DNA of 64,000 nt from Micromonospora sp. C95. Lineage in GTDB: Bacteria > Actinomycetota > Actinomycetes > Mycobacteriales > Micromonosporaceae. Both the position numbers and the translations under genes were made by a program. Below the pieces are notes generated by a model. That model was not told where the DNA came from. It saw only the letters and a program-made list of their open reading frames with translations, and did no database searches. This document shows positions 35,142 to 43,961 of this stretch, in pieces (the stretch's first letter is position 1; every line of letters starts with the position of its first letter). Location of the stretch: the NCBI RefSeq assembly GCF_018070465.1, contig NZ_JAGPXT010000011.1, positions 1 through 64,000 of the forward strand, written 5' to 3'.

Positions 35142-36638
35142 ATGACGAGCAGCATCGAGGCCCCCTCGAGCGCCACCAAGGTCACCGTCGACGATCTCGG
35201 CTCTGAGGAGGCTTTCCTCGCCGCGATCGACGAGACCATCAAGTACTTCAACGACGGCGACATTGTCGAAGGCACCGTCGTCAAGGTCGATCGGGACGAG
35301 GTCCTGCTCGACATCGGCTACAAGACCGAGGGTGTCATCCCCTCTCGGGAGTTGTCGATCAAGCACGACGTGGACCCGGCAGAGGTCGTCTCGGTGGGTG
35401 ATCACATCGAGGCCCTTGTCCTCCAGAAGGAGGACAAGGAGGGTCGGCTGATCCTCTCCAAGAAGCGGGCGCAGTACGAGCGGGCCTGGGGCACGATCGA
35501 GAAGATCAAGGACGAGGACGGCGTCGTCCGCGGTTCCGTCATCGAGGTGGTCAAGGGTGGCCTCATCCTCGACATCGGGCTGCGTGGCTTCCTGCCGGCC
35601 TCCCTGGTCGAGATGCGCCGTGTGCGCGACCTGCAGCCGTACGTCGGCCGCGAGCTCGAAGCCAAGATCATCGAGCTGGACAAGAACCGCAACAACGTGG
35701 TGCTGTCCCGCCGGGCCTGGCTGGAGCAGACGCAGTCCGAGGTGCGCACCGAGTTCCTCAACAAGCTCCAGAAGGGACAGGTCCGCAAGGGCGTCGTCTC
35801 CTCGATCGTCAACTTCGGCGCCTTCGTCGACCTGGGCGGGGTGGACGGCCTGGTGCACGTCTCCGAGCTGTCCTGGAAGCACATCGACCACCCGTCCGAG
35901 GTCGTCGAGGTGGGCCAGGAGGTCGAGGTCGAGGTTCTGGACGTCGACCTGGACCGCGAGCGGGTCTCGCTGTCGCTGAAGGCGACCCAGGAGGACCCGT
36001 GGCGTCAGTTCGCCCGCACCCACGCCATCCAGCAGATCGTGCCGGGTAAGGTCACCAAGCTGGTGCCGTTCGGCGCCTTCGTCCGGGTGGACGACGGCAT
36101 CGAGGGTCTGGTCCACATCTCCGAGCTGGCCGAGCGTCACGTGGAGATCCCCGAGCAGGTCGTGCAGGTCGGCTCCGAGGTCATGGTCAAGGTCATCGAC
36201 ATCGACCTGGAGCGCCGCCGGATCTCGCTGTCGCTCAAGCAGGCCAACGAGGGCTTCGTCGAGGGCGAGGAGCACTTCGACCCGACCCTCTACGGCATGG
36301 CCGCGACCTACGACACCGAGGGCAACTACATCTACCCGGAGGGCTTCGACCCGGAGACGGGCGAGTGGCTCGAGGGGTACGACAAGCAGCGCGAGACCTG
36401 GGAGAACCAGTACGCCGAGGCGCGGCAGCGTTGGGAGGCCCACCAGAAGCAGGTGCAGACCTCCCGGGCCGCCGAGGCCGAGGCTGCCGCCAACCCGCAG
36501 CCGGCCCCCACCGCTGGCGGCACCACCACCTCCTCGACCAGCGCGGCCCCGAGCCGCCAGGCCGAGGAGCCGGCGGGCACGCTGGCCACCGACGAGGCGC
36601 TCGCCGCACTGCGGGAGAAGCTCGCCGGCGGCAAGTGA
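35142..36638 (+). CDS. rpsA: 30S ribosomal protein S1
   Basis: A 498-aa protein with four S1/OB-fold RNA-binding repeats, typical of actinobacteria (the E. coli protein has six). The repeats begin near GDIVEGTVVKVDRDEVLLDIG (quoted part VEGTVVKVDRDEVLLDIG), VVRGSVIEVVKGGLILDIG, VRKGVVSSIVNFGAFVDLGG and IVPGKVTKLVPFGAFVRVDD. An acidic stretch and an Ala/Thr/Ser-rich tail end the protein. It binds mRNA at the 30S subunit. The ATG is set by homology; GGAG lies rather far upstream, so leader-dependent control of initiation is possible. Confidence 0.97.
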   Translation: MTSSIEAPSSATKVTVDDLGSEEAFLAAIDETIKYFNDGDIVEGTVVKVDRDEVLLDIGYKTEGVIPSRELSIKHDVDPAEVVSVGDHIEALVLQKEDKEGRLILSKKRAQYERAWGTIEKIKDEDGVVRGSVIEVVKGGLILDIGLRGFLPASLVEMRRVRDLQPYVGRELEAKIIELDKNRNNVVLSRRAWLEQTQSEVRTEFLNKLQKGQVRKGVVSSIVNFGAFVDLGGVDGLVHVSELSWKHIDHPSEVVEVGQEVEVEVLDVDLDRERVSLSLKATQEDPWRQFARTHAIQQIVPGKVTKLVPFGAFVRVDDGIEGLVHISELAERHVEIPEQVVQVGSEVMVKVIDIDLERRRISLSLKQANEGFVEGEEHFDPTLYGMAATYDTEGNYIYPEGFDPETGEWLEGYDKQRETWENQYAEARQRWEAHQKQVQTSRAAEAEAAANPQPAPTAGGTTTSSTSAAPSRQAEEPAGTLATDEALAALREKLAGGK

Positions 36639-36705
36639 TCCTGGGACCCCTCAGGTTCGGCGTCCAACGCCCGCACGCAACCTGAACGTGTCGCCTGAGA
36701 ACGAC

Positions 36706-36748
36706 GGGCCCCGCCCCGACTCCGAAACTCCGGGTCAGGGCGGGGCCC
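36706..36748 (+). terminator. rpsA terminator
   Basis: An 11-bp perfect stem (GGGCCCCGCCC and its complement) continues after one mismatch by three more pairs; a C/T-rich tail follows. It lies 67 bases after the rpsA stop. Confidence 0.8.
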
Positions 36749-36763
36749 CCTCTCGTCCCACCC

Positions 36764-36824
36764 GTTGATCATGAGGGTGACAGCCCTTTGAAGATCAACA
36801 ACTACTGCCAACCTCATGATCAAC
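36764..36824. repeat. Intergenic inverted repeat, copy 2
   Basis: GTTGATCATGAGG (36764-36776) and its exact complement (36812-36824) flank a 35-base spacer. The arms equal the outer 13 bp of the element at 10935-10995, while the interior differs. Confidence 0.8.
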
Positions 36825-36827
36825 GCT

Positions 36828-36873
36828 GGGTGGGCGGGGTGGGGTCGGGTGGGTGGGGTTGGCGGGGGTGGGG
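36828..36873 (+). other. G-run tract upstream of coaE
   Basis: Nine runs of three to five G occur within 46 bases of the coding strand, ending 21 bases before the coaE start. The pattern satisfies the usual G-quadruplex rule on the non-template strand. Confidence 0.6.
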
Positions 36874-36894
36874 TGATCGGGTTGACTGGGTGCC

Positions 36895-38076
36895 GTGCTG
36901 AGGGTGGGGTTGACCGGCGGGATCGGTTCGGGCAAGAGCGCGGTGGCCGGACGGCTGGTCGAGCGGGGTGCGGTGCTCATCGACGCCGATCAGCTCGCCC
37001 GGGAGGTGGTCGCGCCCGGCACCGAGGGTCTCGCCGAGGTCGTCGCCGCCTTCTCCGACCGGGTGCTGAACGCCGACGGGGCCCTGGACCGGGCTGCCCT
37101 GGGTGAGTTGGTGTTCGCCGACGAGCCGGCCCGGCGCCGGCTGGAGGCGATCATTCACGGTCGGGTCCGGGCCCGCACCGTGGAACTGACCGCCGCCGCC
37201 CCGCCGGACGCCGTGGTGGTGAACGATGTCCCGTTGCTGGTCGAGGTGGGACTGGCGCCCACGTACCACCTGGTGGTCGTGGTGCAGGCGGAGGTGCAGA
37301 CGCGGTTGGCGCGGCTGGCCCGCGACCGGGGCATGAGCCGGGCGGAGGCGCAGCGCCGGATCGCCGCCCAGGCCGACGACGCCCGCCGCGCGGCGGCGGC
37401 AGACGTGCTGCTGACCAACGAGGGCACCCTCGACGACCTGCATGTGACGGTCGACGCGCTCTGGCGCCATCGGCTGGTGCCCTTCGAGGACAACGTGCGT
37501 CACCGGCGGGCGGTGCGGGCGGGCCGGGTGACGCTTGTCGAGCCGAACCCGACCTGGCCCCAGCAGTACGCCCGGCTGGCGGACCGGATCCGGCACGCGA
37601 TCGCCCCCGCCGACCTGCGGATCGACCATATCGGCTCGACCGCGATGACCGGGCTGGCCGCCAAGGACGTCATCGACATCCAGCTCGGCGTGCCGTCCCT
37701 CGCCGACGCCGACGGTGTGTTGGCCGAGCGGCTGGCCGACGCCGGTTTCCCCCGGTTGCCGGGCGACTGGTGGGACAGCCCCCGACCAGCCGGTGGCGAC
37801 CGGTGGGCGAAGCGGCTGCACGGCAACGCCGACCCGGCCCGACCGGTGCATCTGCACCTGCGGGTGACCGGGTCACCCGGCTGGCGGTACGCCCTGCTGA
37901 TGCGCGACCACCTGCGCGCCGACCCCGACCGGCGGGGCGCGTACCTGGTGCTCAAGCGGGAACTGGCGGCGTCCGCGCCGGACAGCGGCGCGTACGCCAC
38001 GGCCAAGGACCCGTGGTTCGACGAGGAGCACCTCCGGGCGGAGGAGTGGGCCGCCCGCACCGGTTGGCGCCCCTGA
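36895..38076 (+). CDS. coaE: Dephospho-CoA kinase fused to a GrpB/UPF0157 domain
   Basis: A 393-aa fusion. Residues 1-200 are CoaE, catalysing the last step of CoA synthesis: P-loop GGIGSGKS at 8-15, the LIDADQLAREVV substrate motif, and the lid and HGRVRAR region. Residues about 210-393 are a GrpB/UPF0157 nucleotidyltransferase-like domain (VEPNPTWPQQYARL, IDHIGSTAMTGLAAKDVIDI). Mycobacterial Rv1631 has the same architecture. The function of the GrpB part is not established. The GTG start is set by homology; no good ribosome site is visible in the G-rich upstream DNA. Confidence 0.95.
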   Translation: MLRVGLTGGIGSGKSAVAGRLVERGAVLIDADQLAREVVAPGTEGLAEVVAAFSDRVLNADGALDRAALGELVFADEPARRRLEAIIHGRVRARTVELTAAAPPDAVVVNDVPLLVEVGLAPTYHLVVVVQAEVQTRLARLARDRGMSRAEAQRRIAAQADDARRAAAADVLLTNEGTLDDLHVTVDALWRHRLVPFEDNVRHRRAVRAGRVTLVEPNPTWPQQYARLADRIRHAIAPADLRIDHIGSTAMTGLAAKDVIDIQLGVPSLADADGVLAERLADAGFPRLPGDWWDSPRPAGGDRWAKRLHGNADPARPVHLHLRVTGSPGWRYALLMRDHLRADPDRRGAYLVLKRELAASAPDSGAYATAKDPWFDEEHLRAEEWAARTGWRP

Positions 38077-38126
38077 GCGGCGCGGCACGGTCCGCTGGGG
38101 CGCACCCGGCGCCGGTGGGGGCCCGG

Positions 38127-39827
38127 TCAGCGCTTTCGCGGGGGCGTCAGCCGTGGTACCCGGCCCGGGACCAGGTCCAGCTGCGCCCAGGCACCGGAGC
38201 GGGTCGGCAGTTCCAGCCGGCGCAGCAGGCCGGACCGGTCGACCCAGTAGCGCAGCGGCCCGGTACCACTGTCGACCTGCACCACGTCGACGGTGGTACC
38301 GGCGAGGCTGTCGCCGCGTACCCGTTCCGTCCTGCCCGCGTCGGAGCGCTGATCGGCCCGCAGCGCGGCGGCCACCAGCGGGTCGACGGCCTGCGTGCGA
38401 TGCGCTCCCGCCCGCCAACCGGCGGCCGGTGGCGGCAGTGGCGCACGTGCCGACCCGCCGGCGTCGTCGATCCGGGTGACCTTGCGGCCGAGGTGGCGGA
38501 CCAGGGTGCGTCGTCCGTCCGCGTCGAGGTCGGTGACAGCGAGGTACGCGCTGCCCGCCGTCCAACTCAGCCAGCCGCTGCCGCGCAGGTTGGTGCCGGC
38601 GGCGACGGGCACGGCCAGGGTGGCCGTGGCCCCGCCGACCGTGCTCAGGCGGGACGGCATGCGGCGCCAGCGGTCCCGTTCGGCGGCGGTCAGGGCGCGG
38701 GGTAGGCCGGGGCGACCGCCGAGCGCCTCGACGGGTCGCAGCGTCGGACGGTCGGCCCGGTTCAGGGTCACCGTGACCGGTCCGATCCCGGTGAGACCGG
38801 TGCGTACCCGGTGCAGCCGGCCGGCCCGGTCCAGCCAGTAGCGGGTCGGGATGGCGGTGTCCGACGCGCCGGCACCGGGGGTGTGGCTCGCCGGTGCGCC
38901 GGCGTCCGGCGCGGCAACCTCCAGCACGTCGACCGGCTCCCCGTGGAGGTGCTCCCGGCCCACCCAGCGGCCGGCCCAGCGGTCCGCCGGGTCGGGCCGG
39001 TCGGCGGCGAGCGCGAAGATCAGCCCGAGCAGCGGCTCGAGATCCGGGTCGGCGGGCAGCCGCCAACCGTCGGCCGGTGGCACCAGGGGCGGCATGGCGG
39101 GCGTCGGTACGGCCGTCGGGTCGGGTCTGATCACCAGCACGGTGGGGGTGGCCTGGGCCAGTCCGCGCGATGCGCCCGCGCCCGGGCCCCCCACGTCGAG
39201 GTAGGCCAGCCCCCGGGCCCAGTCGACCCAGCCGAGCAGGTCGGTGCGGCTGGCGCCGGTGCCGGCGGTGATGTGCAAGCCGGCCCGCAACTCCCGGTAG
39301 TTGGTCACCCGCATGGCGGCCAGGCGTTCCCGTTCGGTCGAGGTCAGGTCCCGTGGCGGCGGGCCGTCCGGCGTCCAGTTGATGAGCGTGGCCACCAGCA
39401 TCACGGCGGAGAGCACCGCGGTGAGGGCCAGCCCGGCGAGGGTGAGGCGGCGTCGTCGGTTGGGCACCCGCCGTGGGTCGTCGGGCTCGGTGGTCGCGCC
39501 GGCCAGCTCCTCCTCCTCGGCCCGGTTCCCGGCGGCCAGGTCGAGCAGCCCGCCGGAGACCACGGCCCGGCGGACGCCCGGCCGTGGCTGCGCCGGTGCG
39601 GTGCCGGCCAGGTTGAGGACCGCGGGTGGCGCGAGACCGGCCCGGTGGCGGCGGTTGACCGCGTGGTGGCGGCGGGCGTGCGTACGGGCGTGGCCCGTCG
39701 GCCCGGCGTGACCGGTGCCGGCCGGGCTGCCGCCGCCGGTCGGGGTGGCGGCTCGGGTCGGGTCGGTGCGCGGCGCGTCGGGTGGGCGGCGACGGCTGTC
39801 GGACGGCGGTTGTGAGCTGCTCTCCAC
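38127..39827 (-). CDS. Single-pass membrane protein with two copies of an extracytoplasmic domain
   Basis: A 566-aa protein with no family I can name. Residues 1-127 are a basic, Pro/Thr-rich cytosolic region with an acidic patch (RAEEEEL), 128-150 a single membrane helix, and the rest is extracellular. That part is a tandem duplication: about 161-356 and 379-552 share LTxxERxRxxxM, GW..W..G.AYL, a DGWRL/AGWRA block and RYWxDRxGxLxR. A lipoprotein-like LppX/LprG fold is conceivable but unproven. The GTG start lacks a ribosome site, so the N-terminus is uncertain. It is convergent with coaE. Confidence 0.75.
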   Translation of the reverse strand: MESSSQPPSDSRRRPPDAPRTDPTRAATPTGGGSPAGTGHAGPTGHARTHARRHHAVNRRHRAGLAPPAVLNLAGTAPAQPRPGVRRAVVSGGLLDLAAGNRAEEEELAGATTEPDDPRRVPNRRRRLTLAGLALTAVLSAVMLVATLINWTPDGPPPRDLTSTERERLAAMRVTNYRELRAGLHITAGTGASRTDLLGWVDWARGLAYLDVGGPGAGASRGLAQATPTVLVIRPDPTAVPTPAMPPLVPPADGWRLPADPDLEPLLGLIFALAADRPDPADRWAGRWVGREHLHGEPVDVLEVAAPDAGAPASHTPGAGASDTAIPTRYWLDRAGRLHRVRTGLTGIGPVTVTLNRADRPTLRPVEALGGRPGLPRALTAAERDRWRRMPSRLSTVGGATATLAVPVAAGTNLRGSGWLSWTAGSAYLAVTDLDADGRRTLVRHLGRKVTRIDDAGGSARAPLPPPAAGWRAGAHRTQAVDPLVAAALRADQRSDAGRTERVRGDSLAGTTVDVVQVDSGTGPLRYWVDRSGLLRRLELPTRSGAWAQLDLVPGRVPRLTPPRKR

Positions 39828-40219
39828 GAGAGGATGAACGGCGCGGACCGCGCGGGAGTGACGAGCAGGGGCGCTCGCGGCGGCCGGTCAGCGCGATCCG
39901 CGCGACCACGTCCGGTGCGCACGCCAGGCATGCCGGGTGCTGCGACCCTCGGTGCCGGGGGTGGCAGGACCTGTGCGGCCCGCCACCGGCCCGGTCGGCC
40001 GCCGCGAGCGGCCTACGGGAAAAGCGTAGCCGGGTGAGAAGGACCACACAATGCGAATATCGAAGCCGATCAGATGCCGCACGTAGTCGCCAGGGTGGGC
40101 GGGGAGGATCCGCGAGGCGACCCACCGTCCGCACCGAGCCGGCGTCCACCGCCGTCGGCCGTCCGGTCGGTCGGTCGGGTGGCCGGTGCGGACCGGGACC
40201 GACTGTCGGAGCCCCGGCG
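39828..40219. other. Gene-free region upstream of uvrB
   Basis: About 390 bp between divergent genes with no gene I can support. A 6-bp hairpin lies at 39997-40013 and a less GC-rich stretch near 40045-40070. I searched by eye for an actinobacterial SOS box (CGAAC-N4-GTTCG) and found none. Confidence 0.5.
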
Positions 40220-40225
40220 TACCGT
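40220..40225 (+). promoter_or_regulatory. -10 element of a leaderless promoter (uvrB)
   Basis: TACCGT ends seven bases before the uvrB ATG; a GAGGA motif is present but much too close to the start to act as a ribosome site. Confidence 0.55.
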
Positions 40226-40232
40226 TGAGGAC

Positions 40233-42341
40233 ATGGCGCTCGACATACCCCGGCTCGACGGCCGTTTCCAGGTCATAAGTGATTTCCAGCCGGCCGGTGA
40301 CCAGCCGGCGGCGATCGACGACCTGGAGCGGCGGGTGCGTCGCGGCGACCGCCACACGGTGCTGCTCGGCGCGACCGGCACCGGCAAGAGCGCCACGACC
40401 GCCTGGCTGATCGAGCGGCTGCAGCGTCCCACGCTGGTGCTGGCCCCCAACAAGACGCTCTGCGCGCAGTTGGCGAAGGAGTTCAGCGAGCTGCTGCCGG
40501 ACAACGCGGTGGAGTACTTCGTCTCGTACTACGACTACTACCAGCCCGAGGCGTACATCCCGCAGACCGACACGTACATCGAGAAGGACTCCTCGATCAA
40601 CGAGGAGGTCGAGCGGCTGCGGCACTCGGCGACGATGTCGCTGCTCACCCGGCGTGACGTGGTGGTGGTCGCGACCGTCTCGGCCATCTACGGGCTGGGC
40701 ACCCCGGAGGAATACCTCGACCGCGCGGTGCGGGTCGCCGTCGGTCAGGAGCTCGACCGGGACCAGCTGCTGCGTCGCCTGGTCGACATCCAGTACACCC
40801 GCAACGACATGGCCTTCCAGCGCGGCACCTTCCGGGTCCGCGGCGACACGCTGGAGATCATCCCGGCGTACGAGGAACTCGCCGTGCGCATCGAGCTCTT
40901 CGGTGACGAGGTGGAGAAGCTCTACTACCTCAACCCGTTGACCGGTGACGTGGTGCGTGAGGTCGACCATCTGCTGATCTTTCCGGCGACGCACTACGCG
41001 GCCGGGCCGGAGCGGATGGAACGGGCGGTCCGTGACATCGAGACCGAGCTGGGCGAGCGGTTGGCCGAGCTGGAAGGGCAGGGCAGGCTGCTGGAGGCGC
41101 AGCGGCTGCGGATGCGCACCACGTACGACATCGAGATGATGCGGCAGGTGGGTTTTTGTTCGGGCATCGAGAACTACTCGATGCACATCGACGGTCGGTT
41201 GCCCGGCAGCCCGCCGCACTGCCTGCTCGACTACTTCCCCGACGACTTCCTCACCGTCGTCGACGAGTCGCACGTGACCATCCCGCAGATCGGCGGCATG
41301 TACGAGGGCGACGCCTCGCGCAAGCGGATGCTTATCGACCACGGGTTCCGGTTGCCAAGTGCCGCCGACAACCGGCCGCTGCGGTTCGACGAGTTCCTGG
41401 AGCGGGTCGGTCAGATGGTCTTCCTGTCGGCGACCCCCGGTCCGTGGGAGCTGGAGCACGCCCAGGGCGAGTTCGTGGAGCAGGTGATCCGTCCGACCGG
41501 CCTGATCGACCCGGAGGTGGTGGTCAAGCCCACCAAGGGGCAGATCGACGACCTGATGCACGAGATCAAGCTGCGCACCGAGCGCGACGAGCGGGTGCTG
41601 GTCACCACGCTGACCAAGAAGATGGCCGAGGACCTGTCCGACTATCTCCTGGAGAACGGCATCCGGGTGCGTTACCTGCACTCCGAGGTCGACACGCTGC
41701 GCCGGGTGGAGCTGCTGCGCGAGTTGCGCCGTGGCGACTACGACGTGCTGGTCGGCATCAACCTGCTGCGGGAGGGCCTCGACCTGCCCGAGGTGTCGCT
41801 GGTGGCGATCCTGGACGCGGACAAGGAAGGCTTCCTGCGCAGCGGCCGGTCGTTGATCCAGACCATCGGCCGGGCGGCCCGTAACGTCTCCGGCCAGGTG
41901 CACATGTACGCCGACAAGGTCACCCCGTCGATGGCGGACGCGATCGAGGAGACGAACCGGCGGCGGGCCAAGCAGATCGCGCACAACGAGGCGCACGGCA
42001 TCAGTCCGGAGCCGCTGCGCAAGAAGATTCACGACATCCTCGACGACATCTACCGTGAGGCGGAGGACACCGAGGCGACCCGGGTCGGCGGTGCGGTGCG
42101 GCAGCTGTCCCGGGGCAAGGCGCCGGTCAAGGAGACCCGCAGCCGGGCTCGGGGCGGCGCGGCCACCCCGGCGCGGGAGGGCCTGGCGCGGGCCGAGTTG
42201 GCGCAGCTCATCCAGGAGCTCAACGATCAGATGCTGGCCGCCGCCCGGGAGCTGCAGTTCGAGTTGGCCGCCCGGATCCGCGACGAGGTCGCCGACCTCA
42301 AGAAGGAGTTGCGGGGCATGGACGCCGCCGGCGTGCGGTAG
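40233..42341 (+). CDS. uvrB: Excinuclease ABC subunit B
   Basis: The 702-aa helicase-like damage verifier of nucleotide excision repair. Walker A GATGTGKS is at 46-53. The beta-hairpin [16 protein letters not shown] near residue 100 inserts at the lesion. Helicase motif DESHVT, the [11 protein letters not shown] and [13 protein letters not shown] blocks, and QTIGRAARN follow. The C-terminal UVR motif ([19 protein letters not shown]) is the UvrC contact, preceded by a basic linker. uvrA is encoded in the same window. Confidence 0.98.
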   Translation: MALDIPRLDGRFQVISDFQPAGDQPAAIDDLERRVRRGDRHTVLLGATGTGKSATTAWLIERLQRPTLVLAPNKTLCAQLAKEFSELLPDNAVEYFVSYYDYYQPEAYIPQTDTYIEKDSSINEEVERLRHSATMSLLTRRDVVVVATVSAIYGLGTPEEYLDRAVRVAVGQELDRDQLLRRLVDIQYTRNDMAFQRGTFRVRGDTLEIIPAYEELAVRIELFGDEVEKLYYLNPLTGDVVREVDHLLIFPATHYAAGPERMERAVRDIETELGERLAELEGQGRLLEAQRLRMRTTYDIEMMRQVGFCSGIENYSMHIDGRLPGSPPHCLLDYFPDDFLTVVDESHVTIPQIGGMYEGDASRKRMLIDHGFRLPSAADNRPLRFDEFLERVGQMVFLSATPGPWELEHAQGEFVEQVIRPTGLIDPEVVVKPTKGQIDDLMHEIKLRTERDERVLVTTLTKKMAEDLSDYLLENGIRVRYLHSEVDTLRRVELLRELRRGDYDVLVGINLLREGLDLPEVSLVAILDADKEGFLRSGRSLIQTIGRAARNVSGQVHMYADKVTPSMADAIEETNRRRAKQIAHNEAHGISPEPLRKKIHDILDDIYREAEDTEATRVGGAVRQLSRGKAPVKETRSRARGGAATPAREGLARAELAQLIQELNDQMLAAARELQFELAARIRDEVADLKKELRGMDAAGVR

Positions 42342-42400
42342 GCCCGCCGGTGGACGATCCACTTCCTACGGTGGGGAAATAGCGGAATGCGAGCGTCCTA

Positions 42401-42429
42401 TTGCACTAAGTGATCGCCGTGCGTACTCT
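42401..42429 (+). promoter_or_regulatory. Promoter with palindrome over the -35 (DUF5753 regulator)
   Basis: TTGCAC, 17 bases, TACTCT. The -35 overlaps the palindrome CACTAAGTG, a plausible autoregulatory site for the HTH protein encoded just downstream. Confidence 0.6.
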
Positions 42430-42448
42430 CCCTCGGTGGGAGGCAGGG

Positions 42449-43303
42449 ATGCCGTTGCCAACGAGTCCGGTCATTCGACGTGCGCGACTGGGCGCCGAGC
42501 TGCGTCAGCTACGCCGGCGGGAGGCGCTGACGCTGGAGCAGGTGTGTGAGCGGCTCGGTTGGGCGTCCACCTCCAAGCTGTCCCGCATCGAGCTGGGGCA
42601 GAGCCGCCCCGACCTGGCCGACGTGCTCGACCTGCTCGATGTCTACGAGGTGCCGTCAGGGCAGCGCGACGCCCTGATCGTCATCGCCCGGGACGCGGCG
42701 ACCAGTCGGGGCTGGTGGAAGTCGCTCGGGGAGATGGGGGAGCGGCAGCGCACGTACGCCGAACTCGAGGCCGGCGCGGCGGGCATCGTGGAGTACCAAC
42801 CGGCGATCGTGCCCGGCCTGCTGCAGACCCCGGCGTACGCCAGACTGCGCATCGTCGCCGGTCAGCTCATCGATCAGACGGTGGACGTGGAGGCCGACCT
42901 GCGGGCCCGGGCCGCCCGGCAGGCGGTGCTGCGCCGCGTCGAACCGCCCCGCTACACGGCGCTGATCACCGAGCTGGCCTGTGCGCCGGGGGACGACCCG
43001 GTGGAGGTGTGGCGCGAGCAGCTGGAGCAGCTGCTCGAACTGGCCGCGCTGCCACACGTGACGATCCGGCTGCTGCGGGTCGGTGCGGGCCGCCGCCCAC
43101 TGCCGCTGACCCCCTTCTCCTGTTACTCCTTCCCGGACCCGGCGGACCCGCGCACGGTGATGCTGGAGGCGCTGACCACGGACGTGCGACTGACCACCGC
43201 GACGGACGTCGACAGGTACGAGCGGATGACCGACTGCCTGCTGGAGGCGGCACTGCCGGAGGAGGAGACGCTGCGGGCGCTGGCCCGCCGGCTCGACGGG
43301 TGA
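42449..43303 (+). CDS. XRE-type HTH regulator with DUF5753 domain
   Basis: A 284-aa regulator. An N-terminal Cro/C1-type HTH (LGAELRQLRRREALTLEQV, LGWASTSKLSRIELGQ) is followed by a DUF5753 domain (GIVEYQPAIVPGLLQTPAYAR and later LPHVTIRLL; quoted parts IVEYQPAIVPGLLQTP and HVTIRLL). These WhiJ/Scr1-like proteins are abundant in Streptomyces and Micromonospora and usually pair with a small DUF397 protein. None is adjacent here. GGGAGG precedes the ATG and a clear promoter lies just upstream. Confidence 0.93.
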   Translation: MPLPTSPVIRRARLGAELRQLRRREALTLEQVCERLGWASTSKLSRIELGQSRPDLADVLDLLDVYEVPSGQRDALIVIARDAATSRGWWKSLGEMGERQRTYAELEAGAAGIVEYQPAIVPGLLQTPAYARLRIVAGQLIDQTVDVEADLRARAARQAVLRRVEPPRYTALITELACAPGDDPVEVWREQLEQLLELAALPHVTIRLLRVGAGRRPLPLTPFSCYSFPDPADPRTVMLEALTTDVRLTTATDVDRYERMTDCLLEAALPEEETLRALARRLDG

Positions 43304-43473
43304 CCCACCCGCCCGGCTGCCCGCAGCGTCGGCAGGCCAGGCACCGAGAGGCGCCGGCACCGGACCCGGCGCCCCCGAAGCCGTCGGGGTCGGTGCCGAC
43401 GCGAGACGCACGATAGGTGGAGGGTGTGACACTTTCTCGTCTCGGTGGGCGGCGCGCGGTGCTCGGGTGCCGA

Positions 43474-43767
43474 TCAGGCGGGTACGTCGACGAAGTGTTC
43501 GACCCGTGGCGGTGCGGCGAAGTGCGGGCCGATCAACTCCCGCCACCCGACGAAGCGCTCCGTGGCCCGGAAGTTCTGCTCGTGAGCGTCGACGGTGTCC
43601 CACTCGACAAGCAGCACGAAGCGACTGGGGGACTCCAAACCCCGGGTCATGCGTACCGAGCGGCAGCCGGGCGTGCCGGCGAGCAACGGATGTCCCTGGG
43701 CGTAGGCGGCGGCGAACGCCTCCTCGTGACCGGGGATGACATCGATGAGCGCAACCTCAAGGACCAT
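43474..43767 (-). CDS. Antibiotic biosynthesis monooxygenase (ABM)-type protein
   Basis: A 97-aa ferredoxin-like dimeric alpha/beta-barrel protein. The ABM pattern is clear: VALIDVIPGHEEAFAAAYAQG, PGCRSVRMTRGLESPSRFVLLVEWDT, and the terminal HFAAPPRVEHF segment (quoted in parts). Members include quinol monooxygenases, heme-degrading enzymes and stress proteins of unknown activity. The start is set by homology; in-frame sequence upstream is not conserved. It is divergent from terC. The 170 bp between it and the DUF5753 gene show nothing. Confidence 0.85.
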   Translation of the reverse strand: MVLEVALIDVIPGHEEAFAAAYAQGHPLLAGTPGCRSVRMTRGLESPSRFVLLVEWDTVDAHEQNFRATERFVGWRELIGPHFAAPPRVEHFVDVPA

Positions 43768-43863
43768 GCCGGCAGCCTGCCACATCGCTGCCGGGCCCAG
43801 ACCGGCCCGGGTCGATGTTTCCACCCGCTGGCCGCTCGTGCCGGACCAGCCCGACCTGGTAAC

Positions 43864-43878
43864 CCATCCTCCTAGGAT
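43864..43878. promoter_or_regulatory. Palindrome containing a -10 element upstream of terC
   Basis: CATCCT-CCT-AGGATG is a 6+3+6 palindrome holding TAGGAT, a TANNNT -10 candidate for terC. It may be a regulator site between the divergent genes. Confidence 0.45.
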
Positions 43879-43961
43879 GCTTAGCGGGGGTGGGGCGTCC
43901 GACACATCGAGGACGGCGTACCGTGGGCCGGTTGCTGGGTGGCGGCCGGAGGAATCAGACT

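Noticed and set aside
39828..40232. LexA/SOS box upstream of uvrB
   Set aside because: No CGAAC-N4-GTTCG dyad was found on either strand.
43880..43961. Manganese (yybP-ykoY) riboswitch upstream of terC
   Set aside because: The leader is only about 80 bases and I do not find the conserved core.
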